DNA of 5,990 nucleotides from Tepidimonas sp. UBA997 (GTDB lineage Bacteria > Pseudomonadota > Gammaproteobacteria > Burkholderiales > Burkholderiaceae_C), in assembly GCA_002291945.1 (NCBI GenBank), contig DBAZ01000058.1, positions 632 through 6,621 on the forward strand, given 5' to 3'. Each line of letters begins with the position of its first letter. Positions within the stretch are counted from its first letter, which is position 1. The notes beneath the pieces are model-generated. The model had not been told where the DNA came from, made no database searches, and saw only the letters and a program-made list of their open reading frames with translations. The position numbers were made by a program, and so were the translations under genes. This document shows positions 5,655 to 5,990 of the stretch, piece by piece.

Positions 5655-5990
5655 GGGCGCACACTCACTTCCTGCTGCACCACCGGGATGCGCCCCGCCA
5701 GCCCCTTGAGCCAGAGCGCGCCATCGGTTCGAACACCATCGGCCACCCCCTGCTGACCGTCCGACAGCCGCACAGGCCGCCCCAGCAAGGCGTCGCGCAA
5801 GGCAAAACGGGGCTGGAACGCAGCAAAGCCTTGGCGCTCGAATAGCAGCACGTCCTGCACCAGGGCGGGCAGAACCCGCGCCAGCCACTGGCCCGCATGG
5901 GTGCTCGACTGGCCGGGCAGCGCCTGCAAGCCCAGCGCTGGTGTCGGCTCCATGCCTGGTGCAACGGAAGCGGGGTGGGGGTGGGGGTGG
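5648..5990 (-). CDS. birA: Biotin-[acetyl-CoA-carboxylase] ligase BirA, 3' part
   Basis: BirA makes biotinyl-AMP and attaches biotin to the carrier subunit AccB. Only the last 113 residues are here; the catalytic core (GRGRRGR loop, GIGIN) would lie beyond base 5990. The C-terminal domain is recognisable: a helix (GQWLARVLPALVQDVLLFER), then QGFAAFQPRFALRDALLGRPV, the SH3-like strands VRLSDGQQGVADGVRTDGALWLK, and the closing EVSVRP motif, ending at TGA 5650-5648. The residues at the window edge are a His-Pro repeat (HPHPHP), unusual for the family and part of a linker before the C-terminal domain. The stop overlaps the start of the SPOR gene, implying translational coupling. Whether it has the N-terminal DNA-binding repressor domain cannot be seen. 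Confidence is good but limited by truncation. Confidence 0.82.
   Translation of the reverse strand, partial: HPHPHPASVAPGMEPTPALGLQALPGQSSTHAGQWLARVLPALVQDVLLFERQGFAAFQPRFALRDALLGRPVRLSDGQQGVADGVRTDGALWLKGLAGRIPVVQQEVSVRPC
5972..5990. repeat. GGGGGT repeat at the window edge, inside birA
   Basis: The plus strand reads G4-T-G5-T-G5-T-GG and is cut by the window end, so the total copy number is unknown. On the minus strand it encodes HPHPHP of BirA. It is the same hexamer, in complementary orientation to the plus strand, as the tkt N-terminal repeat, and would be a G-quadruplex motif if one more G follows. Confidence 0.8.

Noticed and set aside
5655..5888. Longer N-terminus for the SPOR protein
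   Set aside because: This part is the alternative-frame reading of the birA C-terminal domain; the membrane helix begins right after GTG 5654.

Overview
This is ordinary housekeeping chromosome from a high-GC Gram-negative bacterium. The protein sequences and gene order suggest a betaproteobacterium of the order Burkholderiales, probably close to Comamonadaceae. That placement rests on recognising protein families, not on a search. There are six protein genes and almost no free intergenic space. I see no tRNA, rRNA, insertion sequence, phage gene, CRISPR array or defence gene, and no new multi-gene system.

Layout: the plus strand carries the 3' part of mnmA (tRNA 2-thiouridylase, 1-972), then a 104-base gap holding a possible promoter and mutually exclusive hairpins. 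Next come tkt (transketolase, 1077-3158) and, 33 bases later, gap (NAD-type glyceraldehyde-3-phosphate dehydrogenase, 3192-4238). The gap gene converges with only 6 bases between stop codons on a minus-strand unit. In its own direction that unit reads birA (3' part, 5990-5648), a SPOR-domain membrane protein (5654-4761) and a SlyD-type FKBP prolyl isomerase (4733-4245).

Transketolase and GAPDH share glyceraldehyde-3-phosphate as a metabolite, so the tkt-gap pair is a central-carbon unit joining the pentose phosphate (or Calvin) pathway to glycolysis. The minus-strand genes look like a co-transcribed housekeeping group: biotin ligase, a septal or peptidoglycan-binding SPOR protein, and a metal-binding chaperone/isomerase.

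The most unusual content is at small scale. Short proline-rich repeats sit in four of the six genes. Four perfect copies of a 7-base unit run into the mnmA stop codon, and gaining one unit would by arithmetic fuse MnmA in frame to transketolase. The tkt leader holds six copies of CCCCGA or its complement and can form two competing hairpins, one of which covers the likely ribosome binding site. A four-run G-quadruplex motif lies on the template strand at tkt codons 4-11.
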